NCBI GenBank assembly: GCA_905214875.1
Contig: CAJMNR010000034.1
Location: 1 to 41,500 of the forward strand
Reading direction: 5' to 3'
Source of the DNA: an uncultured bacterium
GTDB lineage: Bacteria > Bacillota > Clostridia > Lachnospirales > Lachnospiraceae
Length of the DNA stretch: 41,500 bases
Each line of letters begins with the position of its first letter. Within the stretch, counting starts at the first letter, position 1. Positions 1 to 8,609 of the stretch are shown piece after piece. The notes below the pieces were generated by a model. The model did not search any database. It saw nothing but the letters and a program-made list of their open reading frames with translations, and was not told the origin of the DNA. The translations under genes were made by a program, and so were the position numbers.

Positions 1-855
1 TCTTTGAACACCACGTAATAAAGCACCGATGTTATCACCAGCTTGAGCTTCATCAAGAAGTTTACGGAACATTTCGATACCAGTTACAACTACTTTACGA
101 GTTTCTTCGTGGATACCAACGATTTCAACTTCTTCAGATACATGAAGAACACCACGTTCAACACGACCTGTAGCAACTGTACCACGACCAGTGATAGAGA
201 ATACATCTTCTACTGGCATTAAGAATGGTTGATCAGTAGCACGTTGTGGATCTGGAACGTATTCGTCGATTGTAGACATAAGTTCCATGATTTTATCTCC
301 CCAAGGACCGTTTGGATCTTCAAGAGCTTTTAATGCAGAACCTCTGATGATTGGGCAATCAGTGAATTCATATTCTTCTAATTGTTCAGTGATTTCCATT
401 TCAACTAATTCTAATAATTCTTCATCTTCTACCATGTCACATTTGTTCATGAAAACAACGATGTAAGGTACACCAACCTGACGAGATAATAAGATGTGTT
501 CTTTAGTTTGAGCCATAACACCATCAGTAGCAGCTACTACAAGGATAGCACCATCCATTTGAGCAGCACCAGTGATCATGTTTTTAACGTAATCGGCATG
601 TCCTGGACAGTCAACGTGAGCGTAGTGACGTCTGTCAGTTTCGTACTCAACGTGAGCAGTAGAGATTGTGATACCACGTTCTCTTTCTTCTGGAGCTTTA
701 TCGATATTTTCGAAATCAACAGCAGCGTTACCAGCAACTCTTTCAGAAAGAGTTTTAGTGATAGCAGCAGTTAAAGTAGTTTTACCATGATCTACGTGAC
801 CAATAGTACCAATATTACAATGTGGTTTAGTTCTTTCAAACTTAGCTTTAGCCAT
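1..855 (-). CDS. tuf: Elongation factor Tu (C-terminus cut by window edge)
   Basis: EF-Tu delivers aminoacyl-tRNA to the ribosome as a GTP complex. The first 285 codons are present; about 110 residues lie beyond the left edge, judging from the usual ~397 aa. The N-terminus reads MAKAKFERTKPHCNIGTIGH, followed by the P-loop GHVDHGKTT, DCPGHADY (G3) and NKCDMV (G4). The ATG at 855 has an AGGAGG ribosome site 5-10 nt upstream (861-870 on the plus strand). It lies downstream of fusA on the same strand, but a good promoter in the 229-bp gap suggests independent transcription as well as read-through. The identification is secure. Confidence 0.98.
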   Translation of the reverse strand, partial: MAKAKFERTKPHCNIGTIGHVDHGKTTLTAAITKTLSERVAGNAAVDFENIDKAPEERERGITISTAHVEYETDRRHYAHVDCPGHADYVKNMITGAAQMDGAILVVAATDGVMAQTKEHILLSRQVGVPYIVVFMNKCDMVEDEELLELVEMEITEQLEEYEFTDCPIIRGSALKALEDPNGPWGDKIMELMSTIDEYVPDPQRATDQPFLMPVEDVFSITGRGTVATGRVERGVLHVSEEVEIVGIHEETRKVVVTGIEMFRKLLDEAQAGDNIGALLRGVQR

Positions 856-945
856 TTGTAATGTCCTCCTTTATTAAGCCCATTCTTCGGGCAATCTTTT
901 AATTTATTTGTCCAATAGCTACGGATATTTCCAGACCTATTGTGT

Positions 946-974
946 GGCAATACTCCCATATAGAGAGTATTGCC
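946..974 (-). repeat. Hairpin at the 5' end of the tuf transcript
   Basis: A perfect 10-bp inverted repeat (GGCAATACTC, 946-955, against 965-974) has a 9-nt loop and no T-tract. It begins about 5 nt after the predicted tuf transcription start. It is therefore more likely a 5'-terminal mRNA-stabilising or regulatory stem than a terminator. Confidence 0.6.
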
Positions 975-985
975 GTATATTCCTA

Positions 986-1014
986 ATTATATTTCACATT
1001 AGAATTATTTTCAA
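986..1014 (-). promoter_or_regulatory. Sigma-A promoter of tuf
   Basis: On the minus strand a -35 TTGAAA (1009-1014) and a perfect -10 TATAAT (986-991) are separated by exactly 17 bp. The predicted start of transcription is near 979, giving a leader of about 124 nt before the tuf ATG. Confidence 0.75.
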
Positions 1015-1084
1015 GCATAAATTCACTTTACCAGTCATAGGAAGAGAGAATTTATACTAGAATATCAAGTTTTTATAAAAAGTT

Positions 1085-3202
1085 CTATTTAGCTTTTGCA
1101 GCAAGAACTTTTTCAGCAACGTTCTTAGGAACTGGTTCATAGTGATCGAAGAACATAGAGTAGTTACCACGACCTTGAGTCTTAGAACGTAAATCTGTAG
1201 AGTAACCGAACATTTCAGCTAGAGGCACATAACCTTTAACCATTTTTCCGCCACCTACATCTTCCATACCTTCTACACGGCCACGACGGGAGTTGATATC
1301 ACCGATTACGTCACCCATGTATTCTTCTGGCATAGAAACTTCTACTTTCATGATTGGCTCGATTAATGTAGCTCCACCTTTTTGCATAGCTTCTTTGAAT
1401 GCCATAGAACCAGCAATCTTGAATGCCATTTCAGATGAATCGACATCATGGTAAGAACCATCATATACAGTAGCTTTAACACCTAATACTGGGAATCCAC
1501 CTAAGATACCAGCTTTAGCTGCTTCTTCGATACCTTCACCAACAGCTGGGATGTATTCTTTAGGAATAGCACCACCAACAACTGTAGATTCGAATTTGAA
1601 TGTTTCTTCAGCATTCGCATCCATTGGCTCGAATTTAACTTTACAGTGACCGTATTGACCACGACCACCAGATTGTTTAGCATATTTAGAATCGATATCC
1701 ACTGCTTTAGTGAATGTTTCTTTGTATGCTACTTGAGGAGCACCAACGTTAGCTTCTACTTTGAATTCACGAAGTAAACGATCTACGATGATTTCAAGGT
1801 GAAGTTCACCCATACCAGCGATGATTGTTTGACCTGTTTCTTGATCAGTGTGAGCTCTGAATGTTGGATCTTCTTCAGCAAGTTTAGCAAGAGCTTCACC
1901 CATTTTACCTTGACCAGCTTTAGTCTTAGGTTCGATAGCTAATTCAATAACTGGTTCAGGGAATTCCATGGATTCTAAGATAACTGGATGTTGTTCATCA
2001 CAGATAGTATCACCAGTTGTAGTGTTTTTAAAACCTACAGCAGCTGCGATATCACCAGCGTAAACTCTATCAAGTTCTTCTCTCTTGTTAGCGTGCATTT
2101 GAAGGATACGTCCTACACGTTCTTTTTTGTCCTTAGTAGCGTTTAATACGTAAGAACCAGAAGCAATAGATCCAGAGTAAACTCTGAAGAATGCTAATTT
2201 TCCTACGAATGGATCCGCCATGATCTTGAATGCTAATGCAGAGAAAGGTTCTTCATCAGAAGAATGTCTTTCAACTTCGTTACCATCTAAATCAACACCC
2301 TTGATAGCAGGGATGTCAGTTGGAGCTGGCATGTATGCTAAGATAGCATCAAGTAATTTTTGAACACCTTTATTTCTATAAGCAGAACCACAGCATACTG
2401 GAACAGCTGTACATTCACATGTAGCTTTTCTAAGTACCTTTTTAAGTTCTTCTTCAGTTGGTTCTTCACCTTCAAGATAAGCCATCATTAAATCGTCATC
2501 TAATTCGCAGATTTTTTCTACTAATTCTGAACGATATAATTCAGCGTCATCTTTCATATCTTCAGGGATTTCTGTGATAGAAATATCTTCACCCTTATCA
2601 TCGTTGTAGATATATGCTTGCATTTCGAATAAATCGATAATACCTTTGAAATCATCTTCTTTACCGATTGGTAATTGAAGAACGATTGCATTTTTACCTA
2701 AACGAGTTTTGATTTGTTCTACAGCATTGTAGAAATCTGCACCTAAGATATCCATCTTATTGATGAATGCCATACGTGGTACATTGTATGTGTCAGCTTG
2801 ACGCCATACGTTTTCAGATTGTGGCTCAACGCCACCTTTCGCACAGAATACACCTACTGCACCATCAAGTACACGTAAGGAACGTTCTACTTCTACAGTG
2901 AAGTCAACGTGTCCTGGAGTATCAATGATGTTGATACGGTGTTCATGAGCGCCAGGAATCACTTTATTCTCTTTGCGTGGAGTCCAGTGACATGTAGTCG
3001 CTGCTGAAGTGATTGTGATACCTCTTTCTTGTTCCTGCTCCATCCAGTCCATAGTAGCAGTACCTTCATGAGTATCACCGATTTTATAGTTAACACCAGT
3101 ATAGTATAAGATACGCTCTGTTAATGTAGTTTTACCTGCATCGATGTGAGCCATGATACCGATGTTTCTAGTATACTCTAACGGATATTCTCTTCCAGCC
3201 AA
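1085..3202 (-). CDS. fusA: Elongation factor G, TTG start
   Basis: EF-G is the GTPase that drives translocation and, with RRF, ribosome recycling. The 705-aa product is normal in length. It starts MAGREYPLEYTRNIGIMAHI with the P-loop AHIDAGKTT at residues 18-26, DTPGHVDF (G3) and NKMD (G4), and continues through the usual domains II-V. The start codon is TTG (3200-3202), fixed by an AAGGAGG site (3211-3217) 8 nt upstream and by agreement with the family N-terminus. It follows rpsG in the rpsL-rpsG-fusA operon. Two stem-loops lie in the 209-nt gap ahead of it, one of them next to the ribosome site. Confidence 0.98.
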   Translation of the reverse strand: MAGREYPLEYTRNIGIMAHIDAGKTTLTERILYYTGVNYKIGDTHEGTATMDWMEQEQERGITITSAATTCHWTPRKENKVIPGAHEHRINIIDTPGHVDFTVEVERSLRVLDGAVGVFCAKGGVEPQSENVWRQADTYNVPRMAFINKMDILGADFYNAVEQIKTRLGKNAIVLQLPIGKEDDFKGIIDLFEMQAYIYNDDKGEDISITEIPEDMKDDAELYRSELVEKICELDDDLMMAYLEGEEPTEEELKKVLRKATCECTAVPVCCGSAYRNKGVQKLLDAILAYMPAPTDIPAIKGVDLDGNEVERHSSDEEPFSALAFKIMADPFVGKLAFFRVYSGSIASGSYVLNATKDKKERVGRILQMHANKREELDRVYAGDIAAAVGFKNTTTGDTICDEQHPVILESMEFPEPVIELAIEPKTKAGQGKMGEALAKLAEEDPTFRAHTDQETGQTIIAGMGELHLEIIVDRLLREFKVEANVGAPQVAYKETFTKAVDIDSKYAKQSGGRGQYGHCKVKFEPMDANAEETFKFESTVVGGAIPKEYIPAVGEGIEEAAKAGILGGFPVLGVKATVYDGSYHDVDSSEMAFKIAGSMAFKEAMQKGGATLIEPIMKVEVSMPEEYMGDVIGDINSRRGRVEGMEDVGGGKMVKGYVPLAEMFGYSTDLRSKTQGRGNYSMFFDHYEPVPKNVAEKVLAAKAK

Positions 3203-3223
3203 GGATAATTCCTCCTTAAATTA

Positions 3224-3243
3224 GTGTGGTGCATCTACCACAC
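3224..3243 (-). repeat. Hairpin just upstream of the fusA ribosome site
   Basis: A 7-bp perfect stem (GTGTGGT, 3224-3230, against ACCACAC, 3237-3243) with a 6-nt loop ends 6 nt upstream of the AAGGAGG site. It has no T-tract. It could modulate access to the TTG start codon. Confidence 0.5.
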
Positions 3244-3284
3244 ATTTGCGTGATAGAACACCGTCAATTTGTATTTTATGAACA

Positions 3285-3327
3285 AGCCAACTGAGTTTTG
3301 TTTCAAGAAACAAAAACCCACTTGGCT
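3285..3327 (-). repeat. Long stem-loop in the rpsG-fusA gap
   Basis: An outer stem AGCCAA/TTGGCT (3285-3290 and 3322-3327) encloses an inner stem GTTTTGTTTC (3295-3304) against 3307-3317, with one bulged base. The minus strand lacks a T-tract after it. It is more likely an RNA processing or regulatory stem within the rpsL-fusA message than a strong terminator. Confidence 0.5.
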
Positions 3328-3411
3328 ATTTGCCCATCATTTTTTAAATTATCATATACCAGTCTGCACTGATATATGCACTGTAAGATATTACTTAAAA
3401 TAGATTGATGA

Positions 3412-3882
3412 TTACCATCTGTAGTGAGCAAACGCTTTGTTCGCTTCAGCCATTTTATGCATATCTTCTTTCTTCTTAACAGAAGCTCCAGTATTGTTAG
3501 CTGCGTCTAAAATTTCGCCTGCTAATCTTTCTTCCATTGTTTTTTCGCCTCTAGCGCGAGAATACAATGTGATCCAACGAAGTGCTAATGCTTGTCTTCT
3601 ATCTGGTCTAACTTCGATAGGTACTTGGTAAGTTGCACCACCGATACGTCTTGCTTTTACCTCTAAAACTGGCATGATATTGTTCATTGCTTCTTCGAAT
3701 ACTTCGATAGCATCTTTACCAGATTTTTCAGCAACTCTTTCGAATGCACCGTATACGATTTTTTGAGCAACACCTTTCTTACCATCTAACATGATGTTGT
3801 TGATAAGTTTAGTAACCACTTTGTTATTGTATAATGGATCTGCTAAAACATCTCTTTTTTGAATATGTCCTTTACGTGGCAC
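3412..3882 (-). CDS. rpsG: 30S ribosomal protein S7, GTG start
   Basis: S7 is the primary assembly protein of the 30S head and contacts tRNA in the E site. With the GTG start at 3880-3882 the product is 156 aa, the standard length, and begins (M)PRKGHIQKRDVLADPLYNNK. The frame is open 9 codons further upstream, but those codons run through the ribosome site AAGGAGGG, which sits about 8 nt before the GTG, so the longer start is rejected. It lies between rpsL and fusA in the str-type operon. Confidence 0.97.
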   Translation of the reverse strand: MPRKGHIQKRDVLADPLYNNKVVTKLINNIMLDGKKGVAQKIVYGAFERVAEKSGKDAIEVFEEAMNNIMPVLEVKARRIGGATYQVPIEVRPDRRQALALRWITLYSRARGEKTMEERLAGEILDAANNTGASVKKKEDMHKMAEANKAFAHYRW

Positions 3883-4103
3883 GTGTCTTCCCTCCTTATA
3901 AGAATACATTTAAATTATAAACGTAGATTCTATGAACAAAGCATAAAAACTATGTTCATAATTGTTTCGATTCTTAGGTACTCACAATTTCAAGTTGTGT
4001 TCGCGCCTGACTTAATATATAAAAATCTGCAACCAACAGCTCTTTAAAAATTAACCCGGCACTTAAAACTGAATTAGTGAATTCTACTATTGAATCCTTA
4101 GGT

Positions 4104-4523
4104 TTATTTTGCGTCTTTAGGTCTCTTAGCACCGTATTTAGAACGCGCTTGTCTTCTCTTAGCAACACCTGCTGTATCAAGTGTACCTCTGACGATATGG
4201 TAACGAGTACCTGGTAAATCCTTTACACGACCACCACGGATAAGAACAACACTATGTTCTTGTAAGTTGTGACCTTCACCTGGGATGTAACTAGTTACTT
4301 CGATACCGTTAGAAAGACGAACTCTGGCAATTTTTCTAAGGGCAGAGTTAGGTTTTTTAGGAGTTGCTGTACGAACTGCTGTACATACACCTCTTTTTTG
4401 TGGTGCAGCTCCACCTGTAGTTCTCTTATTTAAAGAGTTGTATCCTACTAAAAGAGCTGGAGAAGTAGATTTCTTTTCTACTGTCTTTCTACCTTTTCTT
4501 ACTAATTGGTTAAAAGTTGGCAT
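4104..4523 (-). CDS. rpsL: 30S ribosomal protein S12
   Basis: S12 is a decoding-centre protein controlling accuracy and the target of streptomycin resistance mutations. The 139-aa product starts MPTFNQLVRKGRKTVEKKST. The loop TPKKPNSALRK and the segment RGGRVKDLPG carry the usual lysines at the two main resistance positions, so a streptomycin-sensitive form is expected. The ATG at 4523 has a strong CAGGAGGTG site upstream. It is first in its operon, behind a consensus promoter. No L7Ae-like ribosomal gene lies between it and rpoC, unlike in many other Firmicutes. Confidence 0.98.
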   Translation of the reverse strand: MPTFNQLVRKGRKTVEKKSTSPALLVGYNSLNKRTTGGAAPQKRGVCTAVRTATPKKPNSALRKIARVRLSNGIEVTSYIPGEGHNLQEHSVVLIRGGRVKDLPGTRYHIVRGTLDTAGVAKRRQARSKYGAKRPKDAK

Positions 4524-4602
4524 TAATTTTCACCTCCTGCGATATTGTCTGGTTGCTGATTAAATTCAGCGAATCACATGCGTAATGTTAACGCACTTGA
4601 TT

Positions 4603-4631
4603 ATTATACGAACAAACGGGATTTTTGTCAA
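4603..4631 (-). promoter_or_regulatory. Consensus sigma-A promoter of rpsL-rpsG-fusA
   Basis: A perfect -35 TTGACA (4626-4631) and a perfect -10 TATAAT (4603-4608) are separated by 17 bp on the minus strand. Transcription should start near 4596, about 73 nt before the rpsL ATG. I saw no other clear feature between 4632 and 4893. Confidence 0.88.
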
Positions 4632-4893
4632 TAGCTCGAAATCAAATCCAAGTTTTTTCATATTTGATGCTTAGTTTCCAGTCTTACTTAAGTAGTATAA
4701 CCTTTTATTTTTCATTTTAAACATATTAGAAAAACATGAAATAAGCACAGTTTTATGAGTAAAAAAATATTAGGAATTCAAGAAGTGACAAGATAATCCG
4801 TCATTTTTTTACTTTCAAATACTAGTTTTGAAGAAATAATATAACTTTATACATCATACTTCTACAAAATATTTTTTCAAAGTATGACTCTAG

Positions 4894-4923
4894 AAAACCC
4901 CTCTCCTAATCGAGAGGGGTTTT
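4894..4923 (-). terminator. rpoBC terminator
   Basis: A 12-bp stem with core ACCCCTCTC/GAGAGGGGT (4894-4905 against 4912-4923) and a 6-nt loop lies directly after the rpoC stop codon. The minus-strand arm runs into TTTTCT. The plus-strand T-run is longer, so it may work both ways. Confidence 0.85.
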
Positions 4924-4926
4924 TTA

Positions 4927-7900
4927 TTAAAAGTCTGTATCGCTTAATTCAGAAAAATTAAGTTCTTCACTGGATACATCTGAGAAATCTTTGTATGAAG
5001 GCATTTCTGCATCAAAATCTTCGATTTCTGGAGCTGCTTCATAACCGATTGTATGATCAGAATCTAACTTAACGTTACGATATCTCTTCATACCAGTACC
5101 AGCTGGAATTAATTTACCGATAATTACATTTTCTTTAAGACCGATTAATGGATCAACTTTACCTTTAATAGCAGCTTCTGTAAGAACTTTAGTAGTTTCC
5201 TGGAAGGATGCTGCAGATAAGAAGGAGTTAGTTGCTAAGGAAGCTTTTGTAATACCAAGCATTACACGTTTACCTTCTGCTGGTTCTTTACCTTCTGCTT
5301 CAAGTCTTTCATTAACTTCCTCGAATTCAAGAATATCTGCCATTGTACCTGGTAAGAAGTCGCTATCTCCGTTATTTTCAACTCTGATTTTCTTAAGCAT
5401 CTGTCTAACGATAACTTCGATATGCTTATCATTGATTTCTACACCTTGTAAACGGTAAACACGTTGTACTTCTTGGATCATATAATCTTGAACTGCACGA
5501 ACACCTTTAATCTTAAGGATATCATGTGGGTTTACAGAACCTTCTGTTAACTCTTCACCAGCTTCAATTACTTGACCATCTGTAACTTTGATTCTTGATC
5601 CGTAAGGGATAAGGTAAGCTTTTGCTTCACCTGTTTCATCATTTTTGATGATAACTTCACGTTTCTTCTTAGTATCGCTGATTTCAACTACGCCACCAAC
5701 TTCAGCAATGATTGCTAAACCTTTTGGTTTACGAGCTTCGAAAAGTTCTTCGACACGAGGAAGACCTTGAGTGATATCATCACCGGCTACACCACCTGTA
5801 TGGAATGTACGCATTGTTAACTGTGTACCTGGTTCACCGATAGATTGCGCTGCGATAATACCTACTGCTTCACCAACTTGAACTGGTTCACCTGTGGCCA
5901 TGTTCGCACCATAACATTTTGCACATACACCGATATGAGACTTACATGTTAAGATTGTACGAATCTTAAGTTGTGCCTTGTCTCCCGCCTCAACAATTGC
6001 TTTTGTATTGACGATTTTCGCTGCACGTTTTGGAGTGATCATATGGTTAGCTTTAACGATAAGTTCACCATTATCATCATAGATTGAGTCACATGAATAT
6101 CTTCCTGTGATTCTTTCTTCTAATGTTTCGATAACTTCTTTACCGTCCATGAATGCTTTAATCCACATACCTGGGATTTCTTTTCCTGCTTGACAGTCAA
6201 CTTCACGGATAATTAAATCTTGAGATACGTCTACAAGACGACGAGTTAAGTATCCTGAATCGGCTGTACGAAGAGCTGTATCGGAAAGACCTTTACGAGC
6301 ACCATGCGCAGAGATAAAGTATTCAAGTACATCAAGACCTTCACGGAAGTTGGACTTGATAGGAAGTTCGATTGTTCTACCTGATGTATCGGCCATAAGA
6401 CCACGCATACCAGCTAACTGTTTAATCTGTTTGTCAGAACCACGGGCACCGGAATCGGCCATCATGTAGATGTTGTTGTATTTATCTAAGCCTGTAAGAA
6501 GAGCTGTTGTGATATCATCATCGGCTTTCTTCCAAACTTCGATAACTTCTTTGTATCTTTCATCGTCTGTAATAAGACCACGGCGGAAGTTACGGCTGAT
6601 TAATTCTACTTGACTTTCAGCATCAGCAATAATGCCCTTTTTCTTTTCAGGAACTGTCATGTCAGAGATAGATACTGTCATAGCAGCTCTTGTAGAGAAT
6701 TTGTAACCAAGCGCTTTAACACTATCAAGTGTTTCAGCAGTCTTAGTAGCTCCGTGTGTATTGATACATTTTTCAAGAATTTGTTTTAATTGTTTCTTAC
6801 CAACTAAGAAATCAATTTCGTATTTTAACTCATTTTCAGGGTTTGTACGATCTACAAATCCTAAATCTTGAGGGATAATTTCATTGAAGATGATACGACC
6901 AACAGTTGTGTCAACCATTTCAGCTACGCCTTCAGCATTGTATCTACGTACTTTAATACGAGCATGTAAATCAACTGCTTTGTTTTCGTAAGCTAAAATC
7001 GCTTCATTTTCACTCTTATAGCAACTTCCTTCTCCTGGGTAACCTTCTCTTAACTGAGTTAAGTAGTAGATACCAAGTACCATATCCTGTGAAGGAACGG
7101 CTACAGGACCACCATCAGATGGTTTTAATAAGTTGTTTGGTGAAAGTAATAAGAAACGACATTCTGCTTGTGCTTCTACAGAAAGTGGTAAATGGACAGC
7201 CATCTGATCACCATCGAAATCGGCATTGAACGCTGTACATACTAATGGGTGAAGCTTAATAGCTTTACCTTCAACTAATGTAGGTTCGAATGCTTGGATA
7301 CCAAGTCTGTGAAGAGTAGGGGCACGGTTAAGCATTACTGGATGTTCACGAATAACTTCCTCTAATACATCCCATACTTCCGGTTGAAGTCTTTCAACCA
7401 TCTTCTTAGCAGATTTGATATTGTGTGCTGTACCTTTGGCAACTAATTCTTTCATAACGAAAGGTTTGAATAATTCGATTGCCATTTCTTTAGGTAAACC
7501 ACATTGGTAAATTTTAAGTTCTGGACCTACTACGATAACGGAACGACCGGAGTAGTCAACACGTTTACCAAGTAAGTTCTGACGGAAACGTCCTTGCTTA
7601 CCTTTTAACATATCAGAAAGAGATTTAAGTGCACGGTTACCAGGACCAGTAACTGGACGACCTCTTCTACCGTTATCAATAAGAGCATCTACTGCTTCTT
7701 GAAGCATTCTCTTTTCATTTCTTACGATAATGTCTGGAGCTCCAAGTTCAAGTAATCTCTTAAGACGATTATTTCTGTTGATGATACGACGATATAAATC
7801 ATTCATATCACTTGTTGCAAAACGTCCACCATCTAATTGAACCATAGGACGGATATCTGGTGGAATTACAGGAATAACAGAAAGAATCATCCATTCAGGC

Positions 7901-8586
7901 TTGTTGTGAGATTCTCTGAAAGCTTCTACAACTTCAAGTCTCTTAATAATTCTTGCTCTCTTTTGTCCTGTTGAGTCTTTTAGACCACGTTTTAATTCAA
8001 CAGATTCTTTTTCAAGATCAATAGCTTGAAGTAGTTCTTGGATTGCTTCCGCACCCATTCCTACTCTAAACTTATTTCCGAATTTGTCATATGCTTCTCT
8101 AAATTCTTTTTCAGAAAGAACTTGTTTGTATTGAAGATCGGATTCACCTTTGTCCAATACGATATAAGAAGCAAAGTATAATACTTTCTCAAGAGTTCTA
8201 GGAGAAAGGTCTAAAATTAGACCCATTCTACTAGGAATTCCTTTGAAATACCATATATGAGAAACTGGAGCTGCTAACTCGATGTGGCCCATGCGTTCTC
8301 TACGAACGCTGGCCTTTGTAACTTCTACACCACATCGATCACAAACTACGCCTTTATAACGAATCTTTTTGTACTTACCACAGTGACATTCCCAATCTTT
8401 GTTAGGTCCAAAGATTTTCTCACAGAAAAGACCATCTTTCTCAGGCTTTAATGTTCTGTAGTTAATTGTCTCAGGTTTTTTTACTTCACCGCGAGACCAT
8501 TCTCTGATCTTTTCTGGTGATGCTAAACCGATTTTGATTGCATCATATGTCAATTGCTCTGTTGCAACATTAGTAACTTCTGGCAT
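4927..8586 (-). CDS. rpoC: RNA polymerase beta' subunit
   Basis: The catalytic beta' subunit of RNA polymerase, 1219 aa. The zinc site is visible at C67, C69, C82 and C85. The magnesium-binding motif NADFDGDQMAVH lies near residues 452-463. The later cysteine cluster includes CKSHIGVCAKCYG, and the trigger-loop region includes GEPGTQLTMRTFHTGG. Start ATG with AGGGAG upstream; 23 nt separate it from rpoB. The C-terminus is an acidic tail ending SEELNFSELSDTDF. The same hexapeptide SEELNF also occurs almost at the end of RpoB. Confidence 0.98.
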   Translation of the reverse strand: MPEVTNVATEQLTYDAIKIGLASPEKIREWSRGEVKKPETINYRTLKPEKDGLFCEKIFGPNKDWECHCGKYKKIRYKGVVCDRCGVEVTKASVRRERMGHIELAAPVSHIWYFKGIPSRMGLILDLSPRTLEKVLYFASYIVLDKGESDLQYKQVLSEKEFREAYDKFGNKFRVGMGAEAIQELLQAIDLEKESVELKRGLKDSTGQKRARIIKRLEVVEAFRESHNKPEWMILSVIPVIPPDIRPMVQLDGGRFATSDMNDLYRRIINRNNRLKRLLELGAPDIIVRNEKRMLQEAVDALIDNGRRGRPVTGPGNRALKSLSDMLKGKQGRFRQNLLGKRVDYSGRSVIVVGPELKIYQCGLPKEMAIELFKPFVMKELVAKGTAHNIKSAKKMVERLQPEVWDVLEEVIREHPVMLNRAPTLHRLGIQAFEPTLVEGKAIKLHPLVCTAFNADFDGDQMAVHLPLSVEAQAECRFLLLSPNNLLKPSDGGPVAVPSQDMVLGIYYLTQLREGYPGEGSCYKSENEAILAYENKAVDLHARIKVRRYNAEGVAEMVDTTVGRIIFNEIIPQDLGFVDRTNPENELKYEIDFLVGKKQLKQILEKCINTHGATKTAETLDSVKALGYKFSTRAAMTVSISDMTVPEKKKGIIADAESQVELISRNFRRGLITDDERYKEVIEVWKKADDDITTALLTGLDKYNNIYMMADSGARGSDKQIKQLAGMRGLMADTSGRTIELPIKSNFREGLDVLEYFISAHGARKGLSDTALRTADSGYLTRRLVDVSQDLIIREVDCQAGKEIPGMWIKAFMDGKEVIETLEERITGRYSCDSIYDDNGELIVKANHMITPKRAAKIVNTKAIVEAGDKAQLKIRTILTCKSHIGVCAKCYGANMATGEPVQVGEAVGIIAAQSIGEPGTQLTMRTFHTGGVAGDDITQGLPRVEELFEARKPKGLAIIAEVGGVVEISDTKKKREVIIKNDETGEAKAYLIPYGSRIKVTDGQVIEAGEELTEGSVNPHDILKIKGVRAVQDYMIQEVQRVYRLQGVEINDKHIEVIVRQMLKKIRVENNGDSDFLPGTMADILEFEEVNERLEAEGKEPAEGKRVMLGITKASLATNSFLSAASFQETTKVLTEAAIKGKVDPLIGLKENVIIGKLIPAGTGMKRYRNVKLDSDHTIGYEAAPEIEDFDAEMPSYKDFSDVSSEELNFSELSDTDF

Positions 8587-8609
8587 TTATGGCACTCCCT
8601 TCTGTTTTT

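Noticed and set aside
496..774. Plus-strand open frame across tuf
   Set aside because: It is antisense to a highly conserved gene, has no ribosome site, and has a composition typical of a shadow frame.
3883..3909. Upstream ATG start for rpsG
   Set aside because: The nine extra codons read through the AAGGAGGG ribosome site, and S7 proteins begin at the GTG-encoded (M)PRKGH.
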